From positions 62,001 to 126,000 of the forward strand of contig NZ_QKZV01000003.1 of assembly GCF_003254115.1 (NCBI RefSeq): 64,000 bases of DNA, written 5' to 3'. Shown here piece after piece: positions 46,847 to 55,317 of this stretch. The DNA is from Hydrotalea sandarakina (GTDB taxonomy: Bacteria; Bacteroidota; Bacteroidia; Chitinophagales; Chitinophagaceae). The translations under genes and the position numbers were made by a program. Below the pieces are notes generated by a model that saw nothing but the letters and a program-made list of their open reading frames with translations, was not told the DNA's origin and made no database searches. How positions within the stretch are numbered: position 1 is the first letter of the stretch; every line of letters begins with the position of its first letter.

Positions 46847-47530
46847 TTATTTTATATAATAACCAAATCCGGGTTTGGTATGTATTAGTTTATCGTTAAA
46901 AGGTTTATCAATTTTGTTACGTAAAAAGCTAATATACACTTCAATGGTGTTAGTGCCGGTATCGAAGCTTAAATCCCATACCTTTTCTAAAATTTGCTGC
47001 TTGGAAATAACTTTTCCTCTATTTCTAGCCAATAAAGCCAATAAAGAAAATTCTTTTGCAGTTAAAGGTATTTCAACCCCTGCCCTAGTAACCATTTTGG
47101 TAGAAAAATCAATGGTTAAATCACCAATTTCTATATTTTCAAAAACCTCTTCAGTGGTTTCAGCATGTTTTAGAGCCACCTTAATGCGTGCATTTAGTTC
47201 ATCGAAATGAAATGGCTTTACAATATAATCATCTGCCCCTAAATTAAAAGCATCCATTTTATCTTGAATTTCACCCAAAGCAGTTAGCATAATAATGGGA
47301 ACTTTCTTATTGGTTTCTCTAAATTGCTTGCACAACGCAAAACCATTTTTATAAGGCAGGTTAATATCTAACAATATTAACGCATAATTATGCTCTGCAA
47401 AAAGCTTTTCGGCAACTAAACCATCGTAGGCTAAATCTACCCTATAATCAAGCCTTGTTAATTCTTCCTGTATTACCTGCCCTAATTTGGGTTCATCTTC
47501 GGCTAATAATATTCTGTAGTTTTTTTCCAT
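46847..47530 (-). CDS. Response regulator, OmpR/PhoB family
   Basis: 227 residues. Receiver domain 1-120 with acidic pocket ED at 11-12, phospho-acceptor Asp55 in LILLDINLP, Thr83 and Lys105; winged-helix DNA-binding domain from about 130 (MVTRAGVEIPLTAKEFSLL, and the recognition helix region NTIEVYISFLRNKID). Cytosolic transcription factor paired with the adjacent kinase. Confidence 0.93.
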   Translation of the reverse strand: MEKNYRILLAEDEPKLGQVIQEELTRLDYRVDLAYDGLVAEKLFAEHNYALILLDINLPYKNGFALCKQFRETNKKVPIIMLTALGEIQDKMDAFNLGADDYIVKPFHFDELNARIKVALKHAETTEEVFENIEIGDLTIDFSTKMVTRAGVEIPLTAKEFSLLALLARNRGKVISKQQILEKVWDLSFDTGTNTIEVYISFLRNKIDKPFNDKLIHTKPGFGYYIK

Positions 47531-47707
47531 TATGTTTCAAGTATTAACACAGCAAAGTAATGAAAAAACTTTTCCACAACATCATATTTCCTATTTAAGC
47601 TACATTTTTTCTTCAAAAAAAGTAAAATTTTAGGGCTTCAATTCAAATAATTTGGTTCTACATTTATCCAAAATGGGCAAAAGAGGTTGCTATTACCAAT
47701 AATAATA

Positions 47708-48442
47708 TCAATCTATTTTTCTTATGTTTCCAGAGCCGGCAATATGTTGGGTAACAGTGGCATTGCCTGAGTAATTAACAGAACCACTTCCGGCAATATG
47801 AATATCTAACTTATTCTCTGCAAAAACATTAACAGAGCCACTTCCGGCTATTTTAACGTTTACATTTTCTGCTTTCAAATCGCCGCACTTTATGGTTCCA
47901 CTACCGGCAATGGAAATAGTTTCATCTTTTGTTTCACCATCCAAGCTAATGGTGCCCATTCCTGCAATTTTTGAAGTAACGGAAGGGGTATTTACTGTCA
48001 ATTTAATTTTACCACTACCGGCAATTTCTGTATGTAACTCTTTGGCACCCGAAAATTTCCCGTTTCCGGTTATACTTCCCGAACCCACTATATAAGCTCC
48101 TTCTAAACTTTCTAGTTTTACTTTTATTTGAATGGGTTGAGTAGCATTTAAACGATAATGTTCTCTCGCTTTTATTTCTAAAGTACCATTACCGGTAACA
48201 TTGGTTAAAATGTAGGGTATAACATTTTCATCGGCTACTATGCTTATATTTTCCGGTAAATCCTGTTCAACCAAAACATCAAAATTGCCAATGGCTTTTA
48301 TAGTGTTTATGCCATTTATGGAACGTTGCTGGGTAATAATGTGCCCATTTCCATTTACTCTTTCGTCAAACAAATAGTTACAGGCGCTGGACAAAAAAAT
48401 GAGCGAAGCTAAAATAGTGTATAGTTGAATTTTAGGTATCAT
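47708..48442 (-). CDS. Head-GIN domain (DUF2807) lipoprotein
   Basis: 244 residues. Lipoprotein signal ending in LSSAC (lipobox Cys about residue 21). The rest is a right-handed beta-helix-like repeat in which I-A-G-S/M-G recurs six times at about 15-20 residue steps, starting with GSGSITGNG near residue 118. Named after putative auto-transporter adhesin head domains; function unknown in Bacteroidota, where it is common. Located 177 nt upstream of a two-component system on the same strand. Confidence 0.8.
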   Translation of the reverse strand: MIPKIQLYTILASLIFLSSACNYLFDERVNGNGHIITQQRSINGINTIKAIGNFDVLVEQDLPENISIVADENVIPYILTNVTGNGTLEIKAREHYRLNATQPIQIKVKLESLEGAYIVGSGSITGNGKFSGAKELHTEIAGSGKIKLTVNTPSVTSKIAGMGTISLDGETKDETISIAGSGTIKCGDLKAENVNVKIAGSGSVNVFAENKLDIHIAGSGSVNYSGNATVTQHIAGSGNIRKID

Positions 48443-48666
48443 GCAGTAGTTTTTAGGTTTGTGAATATAAGTAAATCAATGTAAGAAAATAATACCGGCT
48501 TTTGGTATTCAAAATAAGCGTAAATACTTCGTTTAAGGCTTACAAATAATAACAATGGTTTTTACGCCTGAAGACCGGACAAATAATTACATAAACATAA
48601 CAGTTTTGCTGGAATTTCCTATTGATGAAGCACTGTAGAAAGCCCATTTTGGGTTACCTTCGCCGC

Positions 48667-50205
48667 ATGACAGAAAAAATCATTATTCTAGATTTTGGTA
48701 GCCAATATACTCAATTAATTGCCCGTGCCGTTAGAGAGGCCAACGTGTATTGTGAAATCATTCCCTACTATCAACAGTTCGATATAAATGAAACTTTAAA
48801 GGGTGTTATTTTAAGCGGTTCGCCCTTTAGTGTAAATGAAGAAAAAGCGCCGGTAGTTGCCATAAGCGATTTTAATAAAGCATTGCCCATTTTGGGCATT
48901 TGCTACGGGGCACAACTAACCGCAAAAACCTATGGCGGTGTTGTAAACAAAAGCAACAAACGCGAATACGGAAGAGCTACACTAATATTAAAAAATGAAC
49001 AAGATGCTTTGTTTGATGGTGTACCCCAACAATCGCAGGTTTGGATGAGTCATAGTGACTCAATTCAACAATTACCGCCTCATTTTGAAGTATTGGCTAC
49101 TACGGAAAGTATTCCGGTGGCTGCGTTTAAACAAAGTAATCATAGCCCCAATCCTCTTTACGGATTACAATTCCACCCTGAAGTATTTCATTCAACTGAA
49201 GGTAAAAAAATTATACGCAACTTTTTAGTAAACATTTGTGGCTGCAGCCAAAACTGGACTCCCGCCAATTTTGTGCAGGAAAGTATTGCACAATTAAAAA
49301 AACAAATTGGTGACCGCAAAGTTATTATGGCTTTGAGTGGTGGTGTGGATAGCACTGTTGCTGCAACCTTAATCAGCAAAGCCATTGGCGACCATTTATA
49401 CTGTTTATTTGTTGACAATGGCGTGTTACGCAAAAACGAATATGAACAAGTATTGCATACATACCAACAACTACATTTAAATGTTGTGGGAATTGATGCC
49501 AAAGAACATTTTTATACCAAACTGGCCGGCAAAACCGACCCGGAAGAAAAAAGAAAAATTATTGGCAATACCTTTATTGAAATTTTTGACAGAGAGGCCA
49601 AACGAATGAATGACATTGGTATGTTAGGCCAAGGAACTATTTATCCCGATGTAATTGAAAGCGTTAGCGTGCATGGCCCATCACAAACCATAAAATCGCA
49701 CCATAACGTGGGGGGATTGCCGGATTATATGCAATTAGAATTGGTTGAGCCTTTACGATTTTTGTTTAAAGACGAAGTTAGAAAAGTGGGTATTGAATTG
49801 GGCATTCCTGCAGAACTGATCAATAGACATCCATTTCCCGGACCGGGATTGGCCATTCGTATTTTGGGTGAAGTAACCGAAGAAAAAGTGCATTTATTAC
49901 AACAAGCCGATGCTATTTTTATTGATGCATTACGCAATGCCAACTTATATTCTAAGGTTTGGCAGGCCGGTGCCATTTTATTGCCTGTTAAAAGTGTAGG
50001 TGTAATGGGCGATGAACGTACATATGAATATACTTTAGCGCTACGTGCAGTAACAAGTGTTGATGGCATGACAGCCGATTGGGCTCATTTGCCTTATGAT
50101 TTTTTGGCCAGTGTTTCCAACGCCATCATTAATCAGGTAAAAGGAATAAACCGTGTGGTTTACGATATTAGCAGCAAACCGCCTGCTACCATTGAATGGG
50201 AATAA
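48667..50205 (+). CDS. guaA: GMP synthase (glutamine-hydrolysing)
   Basis: 512 residues from the ATG at 48667; a longer frame from a TTG at 48622 is rejected because the family begins at [13 protein letters not shown]. Converts XMP to GMP with ATP and glutamine. Class I glutamine amidotransferase domain with catalytic Cys79 in GICYGAQ; the ATP pyrophosphatase P-loop in [12 protein letters not shown]; and the dimerisation domain with [15 protein letters not shown]. Complete. A degenerate TACCTTCG sits 4 nt before the start. Confidence 0.97.
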   Translation: MTEKIIILDFGSQYTQLIARAVREANVYCEIIPYYQQFDINETLKGVILSGSPFSVNEEKAPVVAISDFNKALPILGICYGAQLTAKTYGGVVNKSNKREYGRATLILKNEQDALFDGVPQQSQVWMSHSDSIQQLPPHFEVLATTESIPVAAFKQSNHSPNPLYGLQFHPEVFHSTEGKKIIRNFLVNICGCSQNWTPANFVQESIAQLKKQIGDRKVIMALSGGVDSTVAATLISKAIGDHLYCLFVDNGVLRKNEYEQVLHTYQQLHLNVVGIDAKEHFYTKLAGKTDPEEKRKIIGNTFIEIFDREAKRMNDIGMLGQGTIYPDVIESVSVHGPSQTIKSHHNVGGLPDYMQLELVEPLRFLFKDEVRKVGIELGIPAELINRHPFPGPGLAIRILGEVTEEKVHLLQQADAIFIDALRNANLYSKVWQAGAILLPVKSVGVMGDERTYEYTLALRAVTSVDGMTADWAHLPYDFLASVSNAIINQVKGINRVVYDISSKPPATIEWE

Positions 50206-50251
50206 TTTTTGATAAAGAATAAGCCACCAATTCAGTTTAAAAAATTTTAGA

Positions 50252-51424
50252 ATGAAATTTATTTTTCGCGCTGTTTTCTTGGTTATGGTGCTTTTGTTGA
50301 GCAATATTTTGCCTGCACAGAATAATCCAATAAGGGTAGCAATATTCTCACCCATATATATGGACTCTGCATTTATTGGCGATACTTATAAATTGGGCGA
50401 TGCGAATTTGCCTAAACAAATGTTGCCGGGTTTAGAATTTTATAATGGTGCTATGGCGGCTATTGATTCTTTAGAAAAACAGGGCATGAATGCTGAAGTA
50501 ATGGTATATGACACTAAGAGCAGTAATCATTCACTGCATAACATTCTTCAGCAATTGGAAGAAAATCCGGTTGATTTAATGATTACTTCCTGTAACGACA
50601 GGAATGAATTAATGCAAATGGCACAATTTGCTTTACAAAAGCACATTCCGTTAATTTCTGCAACTTATCCCAACAATGCCGGTATTTACAACAACCCCTA
50701 CTTCATTATTTTAAATTCAACGCTGCAAACTCATTGCAGCAGTATTTACAAATATTTACAACGCAATAATGCATTTGATAAAATTGTGTTGTTTACACGA
50801 AAAGGTAAGCCTGCTGAAATTATACAAGGCATATTCTCGCAAATGTTACATAACACGTATAGTATTCCATTAAAATATTTAACGGTTCAACTACCCGATA
50901 CATTTACGGTTAATCAGGTAAAGCCTTATTTAGACAGTACGAAAAAAAATATTATTATTTGTGGTTCGTTGAATGATATGTTTGCATTGCAGTTAATTAA
51001 GGCTGCAGGTGATGCAAAAAATTATGACATAGAAGTTATGGGGATGCCCACCTGGGATGCCATGCAAGGGTTAGATCAACCCGCCTATGCATCTACCACC
51101 ATTGTTTATACCACACCATTTTATTATAACAGAACATCACAACTGTACAATAATATTGCCCAACAATATAGAACACAATTAAATGCCAACCCAACTGATA
51201 TGATGTTGAAGGGATATGAAACCACTTTTCATTTTCTACAACTTTGGCAACAATTTGGCCCTGAAGCCATACATCACTTATCTGAAAACAAATTTGTTCT
51301 ATTCAACAAATACAACATCCAACCAGTAAGAGATAATAAAGATTTATCAGCCATTCATTACTTAGAAAATCAACAACTCTATTTTGTGAAAAAACAAGGT
51401 GGGGCAATAAAAAGTGTTAATTAA
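50252..51424 (+). CDS. Exported periplasmic-binding-protein-like (PBP1 fold) protein
   Basis: 390 residues. Signal peptide 1-22 ending LPAQ. The body resembles amino-acid-type ABC substrate-binding/receptor domains: PIRVAIFSPIYMDSA, LEFYNGAMAAIDSLEKQG, IPLISATYPNN and LMLKGYETTFHFLQLW-like blocks. In Bacteroidota such proteins often carry N-terminal LysM repeats; none is present here, and no ABC permease gene is adjacent. Ligand unknown. 46 nt after guaA, so possibly read from the same transcript. Confidence 0.7.
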   Translation: MKFIFRAVFLVMVLLLSNILPAQNNPIRVAIFSPIYMDSAFIGDTYKLGDANLPKQMLPGLEFYNGAMAAIDSLEKQGMNAEVMVYDTKSSNHSLHNILQQLEENPVDLMITSCNDRNELMQMAQFALQKHIPLISATYPNNAGIYNNPYFIILNSTLQTHCSSIYKYLQRNNAFDKIVLFTRKGKPAEIIQGIFSQMLHNTYSIPLKYLTVQLPDTFTVNQVKPYLDSTKKNIIICGSLNDMFALQLIKAAGDAKNYDIEVMGMPTWDAMQGLDQPAYASTTIVYTTPFYYNRTSQLYNNIAQQYRTQLNANPTDMMLKGYETTFHFLQLWQQFGPEAIHHLSENKFVLFNKYNIQPVRDNKDLSAIHYLENQQLYFVKKQGGAIKSVN

Positions 51425-51597
51425 CAACTAAAATAAATTTAATATTTTTTTCAATTGAATTTAACTGATTCATTTAGCTACTGCTAATTTGCAAACTGCT
51501 TTAATTTTTAATGAATGATGCATTAACTGATGTATTTATTGCATTTATGCAAGCACACCTTCCATTTATAAAAAAATGAATAACTTTAAATAAAAAA

Positions 51598-51963
51598 ATG
51601 GATAACAGTAACACCACCATTTTCGAATTTTTAGAAGAAGCGAAGGAAAGTTTAACGGCTTATGTTAACGTGCAAATAAAACTATTTAAACTGCAGTTGG
51701 TTAAAAAAAATGCAACCATTGGTGGACTATTAATATGGTTACTTATATTGTTTTTCTTTCTGTTTGGTTTAATGCTATTTGCCGGCTTTGCTTTTAGTTT
51801 TTGGATAGGCGCCTTATTGCAAAATATACCCATTGGCTTTGCCATTACAGCATTAATTTTTGCAATACTTATTTTATTAATTACCCTGTTCCGAAAGCAA
51901 TTGTTTATTAATCCCATCATTAAAATCATCATTCAGCAACAAATGAGTGATATAGATGAATAA
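51598..51963 (+). CDS. Holin-X-like (DUF1469) membrane protein
   Basis: 121 residues. An amphipathic N-terminal helix (FLEEAKESLTAYVNVQIKLFKLQ), two long transmembrane helices (about 42-70 and 76-98), and a short acidic tail. The layout matches the phage holin family/Actinobacterial holin-X group, which in Bacteroidota is a chromosomal envelope protein rather than a phage gene; no phage genes are near. It overlaps the next gene by 8 nt. Confidence 0.7.
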   Translation: MDNSNTTIFEFLEEAKESLTAYVNVQIKLFKLQLVKKNATIGGLLIWLLILFFFLFGLMLFAGFAFSFWIGALLQNIPIGFAITALIFAILILLITLFRKQLFINPIIKIIIQQQMSDIDE

Positions 51964-52303
51964 AAAAACAGTTATGAAAGCTGCCAAAAATATATCGAAT
52001 CTTACCGAGTTAAACGAAGCTATTCATGAATTAAAATTGCAGAAGCAAGAGTTGGAATTTACTATTGCCAATCAATGGAATGATTTGCAGGACAATTATC
52101 CGGTACTTTTAAAAAATGCGCTATTTCAAAAATTTCCGCTGTTAAAAAAAGGAAACATTTTAATTACTTTACTCGGAATTCCGGCCATTCAACAAAACGC
52201 ACAAAAAATAGTTAACAAATTGGCTGAAAAAGCAGAAAACGCATTGGATAATTGGATTGATAGATTGTTAACTAAAAAAGAAAAAGATACACCCCAAAAT
52301 TGA
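51956..52303 (+). CDS. Small coiled-coil protein of unknown function
   Basis: 115 residues, not recognised. Helical throughout; a heptad-like stretch at about 17-45 (LNEAIHELKLQKQELEF) suggests a coiled coil, a short hydrophobic ILITLLGIPAI segment follows, and the C-terminus is charged. It starts inside the end of the holin-X-like gene (8-nt overlap), so the two are co-translated and may form one membrane-associated unit. No signal peptide. Confidence 0.6.
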   Translation: MNKKTVMKAAKNISNLTELNEAIHELKLQKQELEFTIANQWNDLQDNYPVLLKNALFQKFPLLKKGNILITLLGIPAIQQNAQKIVNKLAEKAENALDNWIDRLLTKKEKDTPQN

Positions 52304-52304
52304 A

Positions 52305-52346
52305 CTTAACAAAATACTAATAAGCTTGTTAAATAAGTTTGTTAAG
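52305..52346. repeat. Three TTGTTAA-type repeats before the di-heme cytochrome gene
   Basis: CTTAACAA (52305-52312, inverted), TTGTTAAA (52326-52333) and TTGTTAAG (52339-52346) lie within 42 bp just upstream of the cytochrome start at 52361. Could be a regulator binding site; AT-rich sequence makes chance possible. Confidence 0.35.
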
Positions 52347-52360
52347 TAAATTTAGTGGGT

Positions 52361-53752
52361 ATGCATAGGAAACAATTGTTGGGCATATTGTGCATTATTG
52401 CGTTCATAACCTTATCGGCAACCGTAACCAATAAAATGAATAATGGTGAAAAGCCTGAACCAATTCCTGCCTATCAACAACAAGTTGGTGATGCACAAAA
52501 AGGCTATGAGTACCTGGTTACAGGCAACTATGTGAGTAGCGGATTCCCTTATAAATTTTATAAATTAATTGCAGGAAAAGACAATACCAATCTTTTAAAC
52601 AGAACCGGTAAAAACGCTACTGTTCCATTTGGTTTTAATGTAATTAAAAACGAACAAGGCATTGATATGGTTGTACCAAATTGTTTGCAATGCCATGCAC
52701 AAGTTTTTAATAATCAATTGTATGTTGGTCTTGGTAATAGTTTTATTGATTTCAGCAACACAAAAAAACAAAGTAACATTTTTACGAATGCCACCTTTCA
52801 ATTACTAAAAACAATAGCGCCCAAACAATTTGAAGGAACCCAAACAATAGTTCAATCATTTAAAACTGTTTATCCTGATTTACAAACTGAAGTTAGAGGC
52901 GTAAACGCAGCAGACAGGTTAGCAATTTTACTTGTGGCACACCGTAACCCGGTAACGCTTCAATGGAGTGATTCCGCTTTATTAAAAATTCCGAATGAAG
53001 TAATACCCACCGATGCGCCTGCATGGTGGTTACTAAAAAAGAAAAATGCAATGTTCTATACGGGTTTTGGCCGAGGCGATTTTGGAAAATTTTTAATGCT
53101 TAGTAATTTACTTACTGTAAAAGATACTACTGAAGCAGCAACAGTATATCAACATTTTGCTGATGTACTGGCTTATATCAAAACTATAGAGCCGCCAAAA
53201 TATCCAAAGCCAATCAATCAATCATTAGCAATGGAAGGACAATTATTATTCACCACCAAATGCAGTAAATGTCATGGCTCATATGGTGCTGATGCATATT
53301 ATCCAAACTTACTTATTCCCGAAAAAATTATTGGTACAGATTCTTTGTTATACAAAAGCAATCAACAAAATCCTCAATTCATACAATGGTTTAATACAAG
53401 CTGGTTTGCCGGTGGTGCGCACCCGGCTAAATTAGTACCTTATAACGGATATATAGCCCCACCCTTAGATGGTGTATGGGTAACGGCACCCTATTTTCAT
53501 AATGGCTCTGTTCCAACCTTAGAAGGCGTTTTAAATAGTAAAAAGCGTCCCAAATATTGGAGCCGAAATTTTATAAAACCTAGTTATAATTATGAATCAG
53601 TAGGTTGGAATTATACAGAACATCAAGAAGCTAATAACAAAAAAATTTACAACACTACCTTACCGGGCTATGGAAATTACGGCCACAATTTTGGGGACGA
53701 ACTATCTGAAGCAGACAGAAAAGCTATTATTGAATACTTAAAAACATTGTAA
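52361..53752 (+). CDS. Di-heme c-type cytochrome, RoxA-like
   Basis: 463 residues from the ATG at 52361 (a GTG two codons earlier is possible). N-terminal signal/anchor at about 5-20. Two covalent heme sites: CLQCH (108-112) and CSKCH (301-305). The late APPLDGVWVTAPYFHNGSVPTL block and a conserved Tyr/Phe-rich N-terminal part match the RoxA-like/di-heme peroxidase superfamily (RoxA is the rubber oxygenase of Xanthomonas-type bacteria). Whether it oxygenates, reduces peroxide or only carries electrons is unknown. It converges on the c-heme cyd-like operon, an arrangement that suggests a shared electron path. Confidence 0.8.
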   Translation: MHRKQLLGILCIIAFITLSATVTNKMNNGEKPEPIPAYQQQVGDAQKGYEYLVTGNYVSSGFPYKFYKLIAGKDNTNLLNRTGKNATVPFGFNVIKNEQGIDMVVPNCLQCHAQVFNNQLYVGLGNSFIDFSNTKKQSNIFTNATFQLLKTIAPKQFEGTQTIVQSFKTVYPDLQTEVRGVNAADRLAILLVAHRNPVTLQWSDSALLKIPNEVIPTDAPAWWLLKKKNAMFYTGFGRGDFGKFLMLSNLLTVKDTTEAATVYQHFADVLAYIKTIEPPKYPKPINQSLAMEGQLLFTTKCSKCHGSYGADAYYPNLLIPEKIIGTDSLLYKSNQQNPQFIQWFNTSWFAGGAHPAKLVPYNGYIAPPLDGVWVTAPYFHNGSVPTLEGVLNSKKRPKYWSRNFIKPSYNYESVGWNYTEHQEANNKKIYNTTLPGYGNYGHNFGDELSEADRKAIIEYLKTL

Positions 53753-53763
53753 TCAATAATTTT

Positions 53764-53931
53764 TTAATACAATCCCTTGATAAATTGATAGTGTTCCTCT
53801 TCCGGCACATGTTGCTTCAACAAAGCCTCATCTTTTTTTAAGGCAATTACATATGCATATAAGCGAAAAATTTGAATCACTATAAAAAGAATTAATAATA
53901 AAGCTACTAAAGTAAAGATTACAGTATTCAT
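53764..53931 (-). CDS. 55-residue single-span membrane protein (possible small subunit)
   Basis: The ATG at 53931 gives 55 residues; the frame continues to 53988 but that overlaps the preceding gene. One transmembrane helix at about 4-24 (VIFTLVALLLILFIVI), then a charged cytosolic tail with KKDEALLKQHVPEEEH. It ends the minus-strand operon, 10 nt after the second c-heme subunit. Canonical cytochrome bd operons end in a small single-helix subunit (CydX/CydS/CydH); the same position here suggests, but does not prove, a similar job. No sequence motif confirms it. Confidence 0.6.
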   Translation of the reverse strand: MNTVIFTLVALLLILFIVIQIFRLYAYVIALKKDEALLKQHVPEEEHYQFIKGLY

Positions 53932-53941
53932 AACATTTTTT

Positions 53942-55294
53942 TTATTGAACAGATAGAATATATTTTGCCAAGTTTTCTCTATCAGCATCTGATAATTGAC
54001 TTAATGTAGGCATTTGCGGATAATCGGGCCTTTTTTTACCCGGTGCTTTTATCCATTGTTCTAATCCTGAAATATTATTTTTATAAATACTTACCATTTC
54101 GGTTATTGGGGGACCCACCAATTTGGTATCTTTTTGATGACAAATACTACAATTGGTTTTAAACAATGCAGCCCCTTTTTCTACCGGACTTAATGCATTA
54201 TCTGACAATTGTGATGCTTCATCCTTGTTAACATTTAGACGAGCATTGGCTGATAATTTTTCAAATTCAGCAGTTTTAATAGCCATTAATTCCCTATGTG
54301 GATTTAAAGCATTAGCTCTGTACACATGTCTGCCACTTCCCATAAATAAAACGGTAATAGTCATTAATACAACAATACCGCCGAAGCGTTTATTAATGGC
54401 TTCTTTAGGACCGCTCAAGGCTTTCCATATCCACCACATAGCTATTAATGCCAATGAAGCACCTAATAAAATAATACTTAACAATCCCCATCCAAAACCC
54501 TTCGAAGGCAAAGAAATAAGTACAATCGGACCAATTAAAAACTGCGCAACACTTGCACCCAATGTTAATGAATAAGCAATTTTTTTAACATCATATCTTG
54601 TATAGTTATTCGGAAAAATGGTTTCAAACGGATAATTTTTTCTACCAACGTACCAAAATAAAAACAAACCTGTAACGGCTAACGATGCAAATAAAAAATG
54701 AAAATAACGCGGAAAAACATTTGGCAAAAACAAAGCACTGATAAAGCCATGAATGCTTGACCATTTTTCAGGAAATAACATTAAGTTAATGTTCACTAAA
54801 AAAATGAGTGGGATAAACAAAAACAACAACACCGATAATGCAATAATTCCAATATGTAAAATTTTAAATCGCTCCATACTGTGCCAAGTGTACTTATGTA
54901 AATAAGTAAGCAAAAATGCAATGGCTACTAATGGAATAATTAAAATCCACATGATGCCGGTAAGTGCATTAGCTGAATAAAAATATATAGTGTACAATGC
55001 ATTAATACTTAACAAAGGCGCAACACCTAATACTACTGCCAAACTTTTATTTACCGTAATTGTTCGGGCTACTTCGTATGCTAATGTATCGTAAAATTTA
55101 TTTTTTAACCCTTTTATTTCAGCCCATAGTGTTACAATAGATCCACCTAACATTAGGTTTACAAAAACAATGTGTAACAAAAAAGAAAAAACCAATAAAA
55201 CTACCAATAGCCATTCCGGCAAAGGCAAAGGAATAGGAATATCGCGAGGTACAGGAGTATTTACCTGTAAAAAGTGTACGAATAAAATATTCAT
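53942..55294 (-). CDS. CydA-like membrane subunit with C-terminal cytochrome c domain (second subunit)
   Basis: 450 residues, about eight or nine transmembrane helices, then a periplasmic cytochrome c domain with heme site CSICH (Cys382, Cys385, His386) and a probable Met ligand at Met428 (YPQMPTL). The membrane part resembles CydA of cytochrome bd: His41 in LLHIVFVNLMLGG corresponds to the heme b595 ligand position, and His199 in FPRYFHFLFASLAVTG matches the RFVHTVASGYV context of the b558 ligand. An MGSGRH turn near 318-323 stands where CydA has GRQPW. It probably pairs with the next subunit in place of CydB. Confidence 0.72.
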   Translation of the reverse strand: MNILFVHFLQVNTPVPRDIPIPLPLPEWLLVVLLVFSFLLHIVFVNLMLGGSIVTLWAEIKGLKNKFYDTLAYEVARTITVNKSLAVVLGVAPLLSINALYTIYFYSANALTGIMWILIIPLVAIAFLLTYLHKYTWHSMERFKILHIGIIALSVLLFLFIPLIFLVNINLMLFPEKWSSIHGFISALFLPNVFPRYFHFLFASLAVTGLFLFWYVGRKNYPFETIFPNNYTRYDVKKIAYSLTLGASVAQFLIGPIVLISLPSKGFGWGLLSIILLGASLALIAMWWIWKALSGPKEAINKRFGGIVVLMTITVLFMGSGRHVYRANALNPHRELMAIKTAEFEKLSANARLNVNKDEASQLSDNALSPVEKGAALFKTNCSICHQKDTKLVGPPITEMVSIYKNNISGLEQWIKAPGKKRPDYPQMPTLSQLSDADRENLAKYILSVQ

Positions 55295-55317
55295 ATAAAA
55301 CTATTTATTACTGAAAA

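Noticed and set aside
47738-48100. Repeated DNA words resembling a CRISPR-like array
   Set aside because: The repeats are codons for the IAGSG protein repeat of the head-GIN protein, irregularly spaced and without spacers.
48491-48509. Palindrome AATACC/GGTATT upstream of guaA and the lipoprotein gene
   Set aside because: A short isolated inverted repeat with no T run and no second copy; not enough to call an operator or terminator.
51598-51963. Prophage signal from the holin-like protein
   Set aside because: No other phage gene, attachment site or compositional change surrounds it, and this family is common on Bacteroidota chromosomes.
53932-53988. Upstream start for the 55-residue membrane protein
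   Set aside because: It would overlap the preceding gene by 47 nt and adds residues unlike a membrane-protein start.
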